64,000 nt of DNA from an uncultured Aquimarina sp. (GTDB taxonomy: Bacteria > Bacteroidota > Bacteroidia > Flavobacteriales > Flavobacteriaceae): positions 124,001 through 188,000 of the forward strand of contig CANMDW010000004.1 of NCBI GenBank assembly GCA_947496705.1. The letters are read 5' to 3'. The position numbers and the translations under genes are program-made. A model generated the notes under the pieces. It searched no databases. It worked only from the letters and a program-made list of their open reading frames with translations, and was not told the DNA's origin. Positions 51,814 through 60,796 of the stretch are shown in pieces; position 1 is the stretch's first letter, and every line of letters starts with the position of its first letter.

Positions 51814-52952
51814 CTTACCCACTCCGCATTATTTTTACCACTTTCAACAGCTGCATAAATAAACTTCATACCCCGAACACCATCTTTTACTGTCGGAAAA
51901 TCGGGCAGGGCAGAAGGAGCGTTACCAGCTTTTACCTGGTATATTTCTTTGGCAAAACTTCTGTAAATTGTGGCAAAACCTTCCAGGTATCCTTCTGGGT
52001 GTCCGGCAGGAATGCGCACATACGATGCAGCTTCAGGATACCCTCCGTTTCCTCCGGGAGTAAATAGTTGCTTAGGTTGGTCCAGCCACCGCACAACCAA
52101 TTCATTGGGGTTTTCCTGATACCATTCTACACTTCCCTTGGTTCCATATACTTTTATGCCTAAATTATTTTCTTCGCCGGTTGCGATTTGTGAAAACGTC
52201 ATTATACCTTTAGCTCCGTTTTCGAAGCGCAATAAAATATTGCCATCATCATCCAGGGTTCTGCCTTCTCCAAATGCAGTTACATCTGCTGCCAGTTCCT
52301 CAATCTGGATTCCTGTAATATACTCAGCCAAATTCTCTGCATGTGTACCGATATCACCCAGGGCACCGCCAATACCCGATTTTTTTGGATCCATACGCCA
52401 AACGGCTTGTTTCTGGCCTGTTTTTTCTACAGCGGTAGATAACCATCCCTGCAAGTATTGTACATTGATTTTTCTGATGGCTCCCAAATCACCTTTGGCA
52501 ATCATTGCTTTTGCCTGTTTCACCATAGGATAACCCGTATAGTTATGTGTTAAGGCAAATATTTTTTTTGAAGATTGCACGATCTTTTCCAGTTCGATAG
52601 CTTCTTCCAGGGTTAAGGTCATGGGCTTATCGCAAATCACGTGAAAACCATATTCCAGGGCCATTTTGGCAGGAGGAAAGTGCATGTGATTTGGTGTTAC
52701 GATAGCTACAAAATCCATACGATCTCCTTCAGGAAGCTTAGCTTCTTCTATGATCATCTGTTCAAAACTGCCATACGCCCGGTTATTGGGTATTCCGAGC
52801 GCTTCCGCGGAAGCGATACTCTTTTCTTCACTGCTGGAAAAAGCACCACATACCAGTTCTGTCATTCCGTCTATACTTGCGGCTTTTCGATGTACGTCTC
52901 CGATGAAAGAACCAATTCCTCCACCGACCATTCCCATTTTAAGTCGGGTCAT
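51801..52952 (-). CDS. Gfo/Idh/MocA-family oxidoreductase
   Basis: A 383-residue NAD(P)-dependent oxidoreductase. The Rossmann motif is MGMVGGGIGSFIGDVHRKA at residues 6-24, the EKP-like motif is ICDKPMTLTLEEA near residue 110 and the substrate-binding His lies in GIGGALGDIGTHAENLAEY near residue 196. It has no signal peptide, so it works in the cytoplasm, where it could reduce or oxidise a keto sugar. The last codons and TGA stop are read from the CACT/AGTG microsatellite. It ends five bases after the permease gene in operon order. Confidence 0.9.
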   Translation of the reverse strand: MTRLKMGMVGGGIGSFIGDVHRKAASIDGMTELVCGAFSSSEEKSIASAEALGIPNNRAYGSFEQMIIEEAKLPEGDRMDFVAIVTPNHMHFPPAKMALEYGFHVICDKPMTLTLEEAIELEKIVQSSKKIFALTHNYTGYPMVKQAKAMIAKGDLGAIRKINVQYLQGWLSTAVEKTGQKQAVWRMDPKKSGIGGALGDIGTHAENLAEYITGIQIEELAADVTAFGEGRTLDDDGNILLRFENGAKGIMTFSQIATGEENNLGIKVYGTKGSVEWYQENPNELVVRWLDQPKQLFTPGGNGGYPEAASYVRIPAGHPEGYLEGFATIYRSFAKEIYQVKAGNAPSALPDFPTVKDGVRGMKFIYAAVESGKNNAEWVRVSE

Positions 52953-52957
52953 ATTCT

Positions 52958-54187
52958 TTATTCTTTATATGCTATTTTTTCATTTTTAAAAAATACTGCA
53001 AAAAGCAGCATCACTAATACGGCAAATATCGACGGAAAGATCCAAATGCTACTCCAATTGTGTTGTCCTTCAGAGACTACATTGGCGTCGGTGATTTTTC
53101 CGGCAACATAAAAACCAATCAACATTCCTATTCCATAAGTGGCCAGGGTTATTAATCCTTGTGCTGCGCTTTTAAATTTTTCTCCGGCTTTGCTATCTGT
53201 GTAAATTTGCCCTGATACAAAAAAGAAATCATAACAGATACCATGCAAGGCAATTCCAATAATCAACATAAAAGCAAGTTCGCCGGCATTACCATAGGCA
53301 AAGAGCAGATATCGAACGGTCCAGGCCAGCATTCCTACCAGCAATGTTTTTTTGAAACCAAATTTTTTAAAGAAAAAGGGGAGTAGTAGCATAAAGACTA
53401 CTTCAGAAATTTGACCGATGGTCATTTTAGCCGCTGGATTTGATACCCCGACCTCTCCCAAAAACTGACCTGCATGTTGATAGTAAAAAGCCAATGGAAT
53501 ACAGATAAGTATCGATGCCAGAAAAAAGAACAGGAAATTTCTATCTTTCAAAAGTTTTAATGCGTCCAGGCCTAAAATATCTGAAATACTGATCTTTTGA
53601 TCCTTACTGGTTTTTGGAGGTGTTTTAGGTAGTGTAAAACTAAATATCCCCAGAAATGCCGATGCTATGGCAGTCATCAGGAAGGTGTTTTTCAACATTC
53701 CGTTGGCGACACCTTCTTCAGAATCCCAATGGAAGGCATAGCTTATGACCAGTCCTGCGATAATCCACCCGATAGTACCAAAAACCCGTACAAAAGAAAA
53801 TTCTTTGGCGGGATCTTTCATTTGATTAAAAGACACCGAATTTACCAATGCCAGTGTAGGCATATAGGCGATCATATAGCCTAGAACGTATGGATAAAAT
53901 ACACCAAAATCTGTCGCATTTGCCATTTGATACATTAAAAAAGCACCGATAAGGTGCAGGATCCCCAGGATTCGTTCTGCATTAAAAAAACGATCGGCAA
54001 TTAAACCGATAATAAAGGGTGCAATAATAGCTCCCCAGGATTGTGTAGAGTATGCCATGGCGATTTCACCTCCACTTGTTTTTAAAGTATTGGGTAAATA
54101 AATGCCCATAGTGACAAACCAGCCTCCCCATATAAAAAATTCCAAAAACATCATCAGGGAGAGTTGGATTTGTGTTGTAGTCTTCAT
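52958..54187 (-). CDS. MFS sugar/nucleoside permease, NupG-like
   Basis: A 409-residue inner-membrane transporter with 12 hydrophobic segments. The start QIQLSLMMFLEFFIWGGWFVTMGIYLPN is the NupG/xanthosine-permease subgroup landmark, along with YDFFFVSGQIYTDSKA near residue 340. In Bacteroidota such permeases often accompany Gfo/Idh and isomerase genes and import sugars or their keto derivatives. It is separated from the lipoprotein gene by 10 bases and from the oxidoreductase gene by five, so it is in the same operon. A keto-sugar substrate is inference. Confidence 0.88.
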   Translation of the reverse strand: MKTTTQIQLSLMMFLEFFIWGGWFVTMGIYLPNTLKTSGGEIAMAYSTQSWGAIIAPFIIGLIADRFFNAERILGILHLIGAFLMYQMANATDFGVFYPYVLGYMIAYMPTLALVNSVSFNQMKDPAKEFSFVRVFGTIGWIIAGLVISYAFHWDSEEGVANGMLKNTFLMTAIASAFLGIFSFTLPKTPPKTSKDQKISISDILGLDALKLLKDRNFLFFFLASILICIPLAFYYQHAGQFLGEVGVSNPAAKMTIGQISEVVFMLLLPFFFKKFGFKKTLLVGMLAWTVRYLLFAYGNAGELAFMLIIGIALHGICYDFFFVSGQIYTDSKAGEKFKSAAQGLITLATYGIGMLIGFYVAGKITDANVVSEGQHNWSSIWIFPSIFAVLVMLLFAVFFKNEKIAYKE

Positions 54188-54197
54188 AAAAAGATAT

Positions 54198-55190
54198 TTA
54201 GTTAAGTTGTTTCGCTATGCGAATCAATAAATCCCTGGTAGCTGCGATGCCTTCTATTTCGCCAAGTTGCTCTCCTTCATATTCCACACCAATAAAACCG
54301 GTATATCCAGATTCTTTTACGATTTCCAGCATTTTTTTATAGTCAATCTTGGTTTCATTGCCTTCACTATCAAAATCGTAGGATTTGGCACTCACTGCTT
54401 TGGCATACGGCATCATTTCTTCTACACCCAGATATTTATCATATTCCTTCACACATTTTGCTCCCCATCGTTTTTCACCTTCACGTTCAAGGCAAAAATT
54501 ACCAAAATCGGGCAGTGTTCCACAGTTAGGTTTATTGACATTTTTCATGACTTCGGCCAGAAGTTTTGCATTAGAAGATAGGTAGCCGTGATTTTCTACA
54601 ATAACATTGATGTTTTTGGTAGCCGCATAATCAGATAGCTTACTCAACCCATCGGTAGCGACTTTAAGCCATTGATTGGGATCGTTGGTTCCAAAAAGGT
54701 TTACACGTATAGAATGACACCCCAGAAACTGAGCAGCATCTACCCATTTTTTATGATTTTCTACGGCCTGGTCGCGTTCTTTTTCATCTATGACAGCAAG
54801 ATCACCTTCACCATCTACCATAATGATTAGATTTTGAATAGTATATTCTTCACTTTTAGATTTTAAAGTTTCCAGAAGCTGCTGCATCGCCTTTTGAGGA
54901 TCGGGGTTTTTTTTGAGTTCGTCATTGTATAGCTGACTTACATATTCTAAACCTTCAAAACCCAATTCTTTTGCTTTCGCGGCAAAATCCTTGGGATCCA
55001 TTTCTCCTGAATGAATTGCTTTATGCAGTGACCATTGTGCAAGAGATAGTTTAAAAAAAGGCTTGGTTTCTTTTTGAGGGGCTTCCATAATGGATTCTTC
55101 TTTTTGAACTTCTGTATTTCCTGATGTGTTTTTTTTGCAGGAGCTTATGATTAAAATACATAGCAGCCCTTTCCAGATAATGTTTTGCAT
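54198..55190 (-). CDS. TIM-barrel isomerase lipoprotein
   Basis: A 330-residue lipoprotein: the lipobox is in LLCILIISSCKKN with Cys near residue 18, then a linker, then an AP-endonuclease-2-type TIM barrel from about residue 45 (FKLSLAQWSLHKAIHSG). Metal sites are suggested by NVIVENHG and TLPDFGNFC. I chose ATG 55190 because it places the lipobox; a longer open frame from 55256 adds 22 residues in front and would disrupt the signal. It probably isomerises sugar derivatives on the periplasmic face and is a second isomerase beside the cytoplasmic one. Confidence 0.85.
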   Translation of the reverse strand: MQNIIWKGLLCILIISSCKKNTSGNTEVQKEESIMEAPQKETKPFFKLSLAQWSLHKAIHSGEMDPKDFAAKAKELGFEGLEYVSQLYNDELKKNPDPQKAMQQLLETLKSKSEEYTIQNLIIMVDGEGDLAVIDEKERDQAVENHKKWVDAAQFLGCHSIRVNLFGTNDPNQWLKVATDGLSKLSDYAATKNINVIVENHGYLSSNAKLLAEVMKNVNKPNCGTLPDFGNFCLEREGEKRWGAKCVKEYDKYLGVEEMMPYAKAVSAKSYDFDSEGNETKIDYKKMLEIVKESGYTGFIGVEYEGEQLGEIEGIAATRDLLIRIAKQLN

Positions 55191-55207
55191 AATTGAGGTA
55201 TAAAAAG

Positions 55208-55846
55208 TTATAATGACCAGGCTTTTCCACCGGTCAGTTTTTCTAAGGAATCGCATCCTATTTGTTCACCGGGAACCGGTAAATACGCCAGGACATTTTC
55301 TCCAATTTCTTCGCTGGTTTTAAATCCCCATATAGAGAGATCTCTTACTGCAGTGAGGTACATAAAGATTTTAGCGTCTTTAGAAACCTTATCAAAATCT
55401 TCCGGACTTTTCATCTGTTCCATTTCTTTCTGATAGGCTTCTTGTTGTTCTTTTGAAGACCGTAGATATGTTGCCAGAAATGCATCGTATTCTTCAGTCT
55501 TGATCTTTTTTACAGGTTTATCCTCACTTACTCCGAATTCTGTAAGTACAATACCAGCTACTTTTTTAAACATCTGCGCTTTTTCATCTTTAGCAACATT
55601 ATTAATGTACTTTTCTACAAACATGGCAAGGTTAAGGGATTTACCCCCAGGAATATCTGTTTCCGGGATTATAAGATCCACAAGCTGATACAGTATTTTT
55701 GCTTCGTCTTCTGAGAGTAATTCGGGAACCCAATTTAGTTTTATGTCGGCTGTGCAACTTTGTAGTATACTCAGGATTGCCGGAGTAGCGGCAATATATC
55801 CGGCCGATAGTCCGATATTTTTTAAGGCTTCTCTTCTGTTCATCAT
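55208..55846 (-). CDS. gluconate 2-dehydrogenase subunit 3-like (Tat-exported partner of GMC dehydrogenase)
   Basis: A 212-residue protein of the gluconate 2-dehydrogenase subunit 3 family. The N-terminus is a twin-arginine leader (NRREALKNIGLSAG, then a hydrophobic stretch and LQSC that may be lipid-anchored). The body has EAKILYQLVDLIIPETDIPGG near residue 50. The adjacent large GMC subunit has no signal peptide of its own, so this subunit probably carries it through the Tat system as a hitch-hiker. Two adjacent Met codons (55846 and 55843) are possible starts. It begins 7 bases after the GMC gene. Confidence 0.9.
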   Translation of the reverse strand: MMNRREALKNIGLSAGYIAATPAILSILQSCTADIKLNWVPELLSEDEAKILYQLVDLIIPETDIPGGKSLNLAMFVEKYINNVAKDEKAQMFKKVAGIVLTEFGVSEDKPVKKIKTEEYDAFLATYLRSSKEQQEAYQKEMEQMKSPEDFDKVSKDAKIFMYLTAVRDLSIWGFKTSEEIGENVLAYLPVPGEQIGCDSLEKLTGGKAWSL

Positions 55847-55853
55847 ATTAGCA

Positions 55854-57545
55854 TTAAGCGTTTTTTTGTATTTGTTTTGCAGCATGTGCTGCGGCTCTGG
55901 CTGTAAATGCCATATAGGTTAGCGATGGATTTACACAACTTGCAGAAGTCATAAAAGAACCATCGGTTACATATACATTGGGTACTGCATGGATCTGGTT
56001 ATTTTCATTAAGGACCGATGTTTTTGGGTTTTTTCCCATTCTGGCAGTTCCCATCTCGTGAATACCCAATCCCGGAGCTCCAATATCATCCCATGGTTCA
56101 ATATCTTTAAAACCTGCTTTGGTAAGCATTTCTATAGCCTGGGCCACCATATCTTTTCGCATTTCCAACTCATTTTCTTTGAATTCTGCATCAAAGGTAA
56201 CGGTAGGCAATCCCCATTCATCCAACTTTTCATAGTCTAATGTCATTTTATTCTCATGATATGGCAGGCATTCGCCAAAACCCATTAATCCTATCCTCCA
56301 TTTACCAGGTTTTAGGATGCTCTCTTTGAGGGCAGCACCATACCCCAGTTCTGCAATGGTTTCCTTCCAATTACTTCTGCTGGCACCTCCCTGGTAACCA
56401 TACCCTCGCTTGAATGCTTTTTGCTCGGTATCACTCCCGATATTTCTAAACCTTGGAATATAGAGACCATTGGGTCTTCGGCCTTTGTAATATTGATCTT
56501 CATAACCATCGTAGGTTGCAACAGCCCCGGCTTTGAAATGATGGTCCATAATATTACAGCCTAGTTCTCCAGAGTCATTGCCCATCCCGTTAGGGAATCG
56601 TTCTGATTTGGATTGCATAAGGATACTGGTCGAGGCAATCGTCGAAGCACAGAGAAAAATAACCTTTGCTGTAAATTCAAATATTTCTTTGGTTTCGGTA
56701 TCAATAACTTTTACGCCTGTGGCTTTTCCGGTTTTGTCATCATACATCACCTGATGCACTATAGAATTAGGACGCAGCGTCATATTTCCGGTACGTTCTG
56801 CTGCAGGCAGCGTAGAAGAATTACTACTAAAATAAGCTCCAAAAGGGCAGCCGCGCATACAGCGGTTACGATACTGGCAGTTCATACGTCCTTCAAAGGT
56901 TTTGGTTCCGGTGATATGTGCTGTTCTGCCTATAGTCATTAATCGGTCCTGATAATTTTTGGCAATATTGGATTTTAAATGATCCTCGACACAATTCAGG
57001 TCCATAGGAGGAAGGAATTGCCCGTCTGGTAATTGTTCTAACCCAAGTTTTTCTCCACTTACCCCGATAAACTCTTCCACCTTATCATACCAGGGAGCAA
57101 TATCTTGATAACGTACAGGCCAGTCTACGGCTATTCCTTCTTTTTTATTGGCCTTAAAGTCAATGTCACTGAGGCGATAACTTTGTCTGCCCCACATTAA
57201 AGAACGACCTCCCACATGGTATCCACGAATCCAGTCAAAACGTTTGGTTTCATTATATGGATGCTTGAGGTCATTGACAAAAAAGTGGCGATGGGGCTTA
57301 CCAGTTACATACCCGGTACGGTGTTGCTTGTGTTGCTCTTCTTTTTCTTTTTTTGTTGGCCGTTCTTTGAATTCATAATCCCACGGATCATCATTCATGG
57401 TAGTATAGTCTTCGATATGACGTACCATTCTACCACGTTCTAAAACCAATGTTTTAAGCCCTTTTTCACAAAGCTCTTTGGCGGCCCAACCACCGCTTAT
57501 CCCCGTTCCGACTACGATTGCGTCGTATTGTGGTTCTTTTTTCAT
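55854..57545 (-). CDS. GMC-family oxidoreductase, glucoside 3-dehydrogenase-like
   Basis: A 563-residue FAD-dependent dehydrogenase. The FAD motif is AIVVGTGISGGWAAKELCEKG near residue 9; RMVRHIEDY, MGRQSYRLSD, a cluster of Cys (MNCQYRNRCMRGCPFGAY) and the C-terminal GTARMGKNPKTSVLNE followed by VTDGSFMTSASCVNPSLTYM are typical of the large subunit of membrane-linked sugar dehydrogenases. The Cys cluster may bind an iron-sulfur centre. It probably oxidises C3 of a glycoside in the periplasm and passes electrons to the neighbouring cytochrome c. It lacks a signal peptide. Confidence 0.92.
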   Translation of the reverse strand: MKKEPQYDAIVVGTGISGGWAAKELCEKGLKTLVLERGRMVRHIEDYTTMNDDPWDYEFKERPTKKEKEEQHKQHRTGYVTGKPHRHFFVNDLKHPYNETKRFDWIRGYHVGGRSLMWGRQSYRLSDIDFKANKKEGIAVDWPVRYQDIAPWYDKVEEFIGVSGEKLGLEQLPDGQFLPPMDLNCVEDHLKSNIAKNYQDRLMTIGRTAHITGTKTFEGRMNCQYRNRCMRGCPFGAYFSSNSSTLPAAERTGNMTLRPNSIVHQVMYDDKTGKATGVKVIDTETKEIFEFTAKVIFLCASTIASTSILMQSKSERFPNGMGNDSGELGCNIMDHHFKAGAVATYDGYEDQYYKGRRPNGLYIPRFRNIGSDTEQKAFKRGYGYQGGASRSNWKETIAELGYGAALKESILKPGKWRIGLMGFGECLPYHENKMTLDYEKLDEWGLPTVTFDAEFKENELEMRKDMVAQAIEMLTKAGFKDIEPWDDIGAPGLGIHEMGTARMGKNPKTSVLNENNQIHAVPNVYVTDGSFMTSASCVNPSLTYMAFTARAAAHAAKQIQKNA

Positions 57546-57574
57546 ATAAAAATGGATAATTTGTACGTAATTTA

Positions 57575-58075
57575 TTATTCTAAGGTTCTAAACCATTCTA
57601 CCATTGCCCGGGCTTCTTCTTCGGGTATATTTTGATTGAGCATTATGGTGTTATTATATTCTTTCAATAATGCTTTGGCAACCGGGTCCTTTTTTAACAT
57701 TTCGTCGGGATTCATAATCATATTCATCACCCATTCTGGACTTCGTTTTTCGAAAACTCCGATCATTGGCGGACCTATAAACTTTTGAGTAGCTTTATGG
57801 CAGGCTGCACATTTTGATTTGAAGAGCTGTTCTCCTTTATCTGCCAATTCTTTATCGATACTGGTTTCAAATGTTACTAATTTAATAGGACCAATACCTT
57901 TATTATCCAGCATCACAGGAACCGATGAGGTTTTTTTTGATTGCACTGTTTTTTCCTTTTTATTAGTGCCAATGGTTATGGTTTCTTTTTCTGATTTTTT
58001 TTCTTCACCACAACTTATCATTATAGAACATAGGAATGTGGCGCAGATCAAAGTCACTTTTGTGTTGTAGTACAT
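57575..58075 (-). CDS. c-type cytochrome lipoprotein
   Basis: A 166-residue lipoprotein with a lipobox in LCSIMISCGEE and a single haem motif CAACH near residue 90; the region after it (IGPPMIGVFEKRSPEWVMNMIMNPDEML) provides Met candidates for the axial ligand. It is placed first in operon order, just upstream of the GMC subunit gene, so it is the likely electron acceptor of the dehydrogenase. ATG 58075 was preferred because it gives a proper lipoprotein signal; five residues earlier another ATG exists. Confidence 0.9.
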   Translation of the reverse strand: MYYNTKVTLICATFLCSIMISCGEEKKSEKETITIGTNKKEKTVQSKKTSSVPVMLDNKGIGPIKLVTFETSIDKELADKGEQLFKSKCAACHKATQKFIGPPMIGVFEKRSPEWVMNMIMNPDEMLKKDPVAKALLKEYNNTIMLNQNIPEEEARAMVEWFRTLE

Positions 58076-58263
58076 TAAATTTATTTTCAATTTGTGGTTA
58101 ATAAAAGTTGCATAGAGGATATTCTGACATTACTGACCTGGGAATCTTAGATGATAAATATAAGGAGATCGTTTGTTTTTTAGTTAAATGTTTAACAAAT
58201 TGTTAGGGTATTCTTTAACTTCTTTATGGTTTTAGTAGTTGTTTTTTTTACCCTATTTTCATG

Positions 58264-59271
58264 TTACAATACTCGATTTCCATATGCTTCTATCATTCGA
58301 TATGGATAAAGCTCGGGTAATTTACTTAAATGATCTAATGCTTGTATTTCATCTTTCGAGAGTAAGATATTATTGGCACCCAGGTTATCTTCCAGTTGTT
58401 GTATAGTTCTGGTTCCCAGCACAACCGAAGATACAACCGATTTGGATAGGATCCATGCAATTGCAACCTGAGTGGGAGTTGCCTTATGTTTTATGGCAAT
58501 TTTTTTTACCTGATTCAGGATGTCCCAATTCCTTGTGGTATTTCTTCTATCCCAAGATTCTTCATAGTCTTTTGGGGTAGTAGAGATCCTTCCGCTATTT
58601 GCTCCGTTTTTGCCATATTTTCCGGTTAGAAATCCACCTCCTAACGGCCCCCAGGGCAATAACCCTATGCCTTCACTTTCTAATAAGTCAAAAAATTCAT
58701 ATTCGATATCCCTTTTTACTAGGCTATATTGATACTGGCCGGCAATGAAAGTATTCATGTTTAATTGAGTGCATACTCCCTGTGCTTTAATCATTTGCCA
58801 GGCTTTAAAATTGGAAATCCCCATATATCGGATTTTACCCGAACGGATTAAATCTTCCAAAGTTCTCAGCGTTTCTTCAATGGGAGTTATAGGATCCCAA
58901 CAGTGTATGTATAATAAATCAATGTAATCTGTATGAAGACGTTTTAAACTAGCATGTACCCCTTCAATAAGGTGAAGTCTGGACAAACCCACTGCATTTG
59001 GGTTTTTTGAAGTAGGGAATCTAATTTTAGTAGAGAGTACAACCTCATTCCGCTTACCTTTTATTGCTTTTCCGACAATTGTTTCTGATCTCCCTTCGGC
59101 ATATACATCGGCAGTATCTAAATGGTTACCTCCTTCGGCTAGATAATATTCGATCATCTTCAGAGCCTCCTGTTCTGAAGTTGATCTTGAAGATTTCTCC
59201 CCAAAAATCATAGTTCCCAGGGTTAGATTTGAGGTAATTAACCCGCTTTTTCCGATTTGTTTGTATTTCAT
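58264..59271 (-). CDS. aldo/keto reductase
   Basis: A 335-residue AKR family member with the catalytic tetrad region: Asp and Tyr in LDTADVYAEGRSE near residue 54, the Lys in VLSTKIR and the His in LLYIHCWDP. The C-terminal phosphate-binding end (VVLGTRTIQQLEDNL) is typical. It reduces carbonyls with NADPH, or works on sugars. It is divergent from the AraC-type regulator gene, 182 bases apart, which suggests that the regulator controls it. The neighbouring catabolic cluster may be a target as well. Confidence 0.9.
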   Translation of the reverse strand: MKYKQIGKSGLITSNLTLGTMIFGEKSSRSTSEQEALKMIEYYLAEGGNHLDTADVYAEGRSETIVGKAIKGKRNEVVLSTKIRFPTSKNPNAVGLSRLHLIEGVHASLKRLHTDYIDLLYIHCWDPITPIEETLRTLEDLIRSGKIRYMGISNFKAWQMIKAQGVCTQLNMNTFIAGQYQYSLVKRDIEYEFFDLLESEGIGLLPWGPLGGGFLTGKYGKNGANSGRISTTPKDYEESWDRRNTTRNWDILNQVKKIAIKHKATPTQVAIAWILSKSVVSSVVLGTRTIQQLEDNLGANNILLSKDEIQALDHLSKLPELYPYRMIEAYGNRVL

Positions 59272-59453
59272 TGAATTCTATACTAAGGTTATTGATTTCT
59301 TTTTTATGTTTTTGATAAGTAATCGTACTGTTATATAATATCTCAGAGAATAGTTTCAAATTTCTTATGAATTTCTGAGGATCTTTTTAACCGGTTTCTC
59401 AATTTTTTGCACTAAATTGTCTTTGTATTATGTTTTAACAGATAATTAAGAGT

Positions 59454-60338
59454 ATGAAAAGGGCTTCGTTTGAAAAAGTTGTTCCTTCTAAGGATTCGTC
59501 TTTTAAGATGTTTCATTTTAAAACACCTTATAGAATTCATAATGGCCGATGGCATTTTCATCCTGAGTTTGAAATTGTATACCTTCCTTCGGGAAAGGGA
59601 AAGCGATTTGTGGGAGATAGCGTAAGTGAATATACCCATGGGGATTTGGTTTTGTTAGGGCCCAATATCCCTCATAACTGTTTTAATGTTGGCTTTGAAT
59701 CAGATTATTTTGAGGAGTACGTCATTCAATTTAAGGGTGAAGATATTCAGAATGCTTGTCGATATTTTAAGGAATTAGGTAGTGTCGATACCGTGCTTGC
59801 CCAATCCGGTACTGGTTTATGTATAACTACTGAAGAAAAGCATGATATCGGCAAGAGTATTAAAAAAATGATGGGGCTTTCTCCTGCAGAACGATTGTTG
59901 CAGCTGATTCGGATACTGCAACAGTTTGCAAATATCCCTTATAAAAGTCTGGAGGCAAAGCAGTATGTAAAATTATCTGCCATCGGTATCAGCCGGGTAA
60001 AAGAGGTATATCAAATTATTCAGGAACAGTATCACATAGCTATTACAACACGCGAAGTAGCGAATGAAATAGGTATGACCGAAAGTTCATTTTGTCGTTT
60101 TTTTGTGAAAAGTACTGGCAAAACATTTAAACAGGCTTTAACCGAAATCAGAATTCAGAATGCATGTAATTTGCTGGCAAATAGTGATGCTACGATTAGT
60201 GCTATTGCCTATGATTGTGGTTTCAATAGTGTATCCTTATTCAATCGCCTCTTTAAAAGAATGATGCATGATACTCCTAGTATGTATCGTGAAAAATATG
60301 TAAATCGGTTGCGGTTGTCTTCTTTAAGGATCACATAG
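59454..60338 (+). CDS. AraC-family transcriptional regulator
   Basis: A 294-residue regulator with an N-terminal cupin ligand domain (RIHNGRWHFHPEFEIVYLPSG and GDLVLLGPNIPHNCFN) and a C-terminal double HTH with TREVANEIGMTESSFCRFFVKSTGKTF and ISAIAYDCGFNSVSLFNRLFKRMMHDTPS. The cupin His pattern (HFHPEFE, IPHNC) is preserved. It likely senses a sugar or sugar acid and controls the divergent aldo/keto reductase and perhaps the adjacent keto-glycoside cluster. Its ligand is not known. Confidence 0.92.
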   Translation: MKRASFEKVVPSKDSSFKMFHFKTPYRIHNGRWHFHPEFEIVYLPSGKGKRFVGDSVSEYTHGDLVLLGPNIPHNCFNVGFESDYFEEYVIQFKGEDIQNACRYFKELGSVDTVLAQSGTGLCITTEEKHDIGKSIKKMMGLSPAERLLQLIRILQQFANIPYKSLEAKQYVKLSAIGISRVKEVYQIIQEQYHIAITTREVANEIGMTESSFCRFFVKSTGKTFKQALTEIRIQNACNLLANSDATISAIAYDCGFNSVSLFNRLFKRMMHDTPSMYREKYVNRLRLSSLRIT

Positions 60339-60796
60339 ATCATATATCCGGTATCTCGATCTGTAGTTTTCAGACGGACTTTTAGTATCCAATTTTTATA
60401 TCTTATGGAAATCCCGTTTTCGCAACCATTTCATAACTAGAAACATATAGAAATTCTTGAAAAATACTCGAAATTCCAGAATTTCTAACACAACTATTTG
60501 TAACCAACGTCTTTGTTGAGTTATATTTGTTACTAGCAAGACCATCGGCAAAAACTACGCTTTTATAATTTGATTTTTAAAAATAAGAGATTCAGTGAAG
60601 TATAAATTGGCATAGATCAGAATAAAAACAGCATAGCTTTTAATGCAGGAATTGGTATAGAAGTCGATAAGAATAGTTAAAAAGAATGAGATACCCCCTG
60701 TTTTCAGGGATATAAAATAGACTGAAACTAGGGATTTATTTCCGATAGGTTCATCTTAATTTTACTCATATAAAAATTAAGCAAAGCTTATAACTA
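60339..60796. other. 458-base stretch before the surface-system genes
   Basis: No gene is seen. It contains an imperfect inverted repeat AGAAATTC / GAATTTCT near 60449-60486 and, further on, the promoter candidate at 60497-60529. The region between that promoter and the TTG start is a leader of about 260 bases, AT-rich and without obvious stems. Confidence 0.5.
60497..60529 (+). promoter_or_regulatory. candidate Bacteroidota promoter of the surface-system genes
   Basis: TATATTTG at 60522-60529 matches the TAnnTTTG consensus exactly, and TTTG at 60497-60500 stands 21 bases upstream. The predicted transcript would begin near 60536, about 260 bases before the TTG start codon. Confidence 0.6.
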
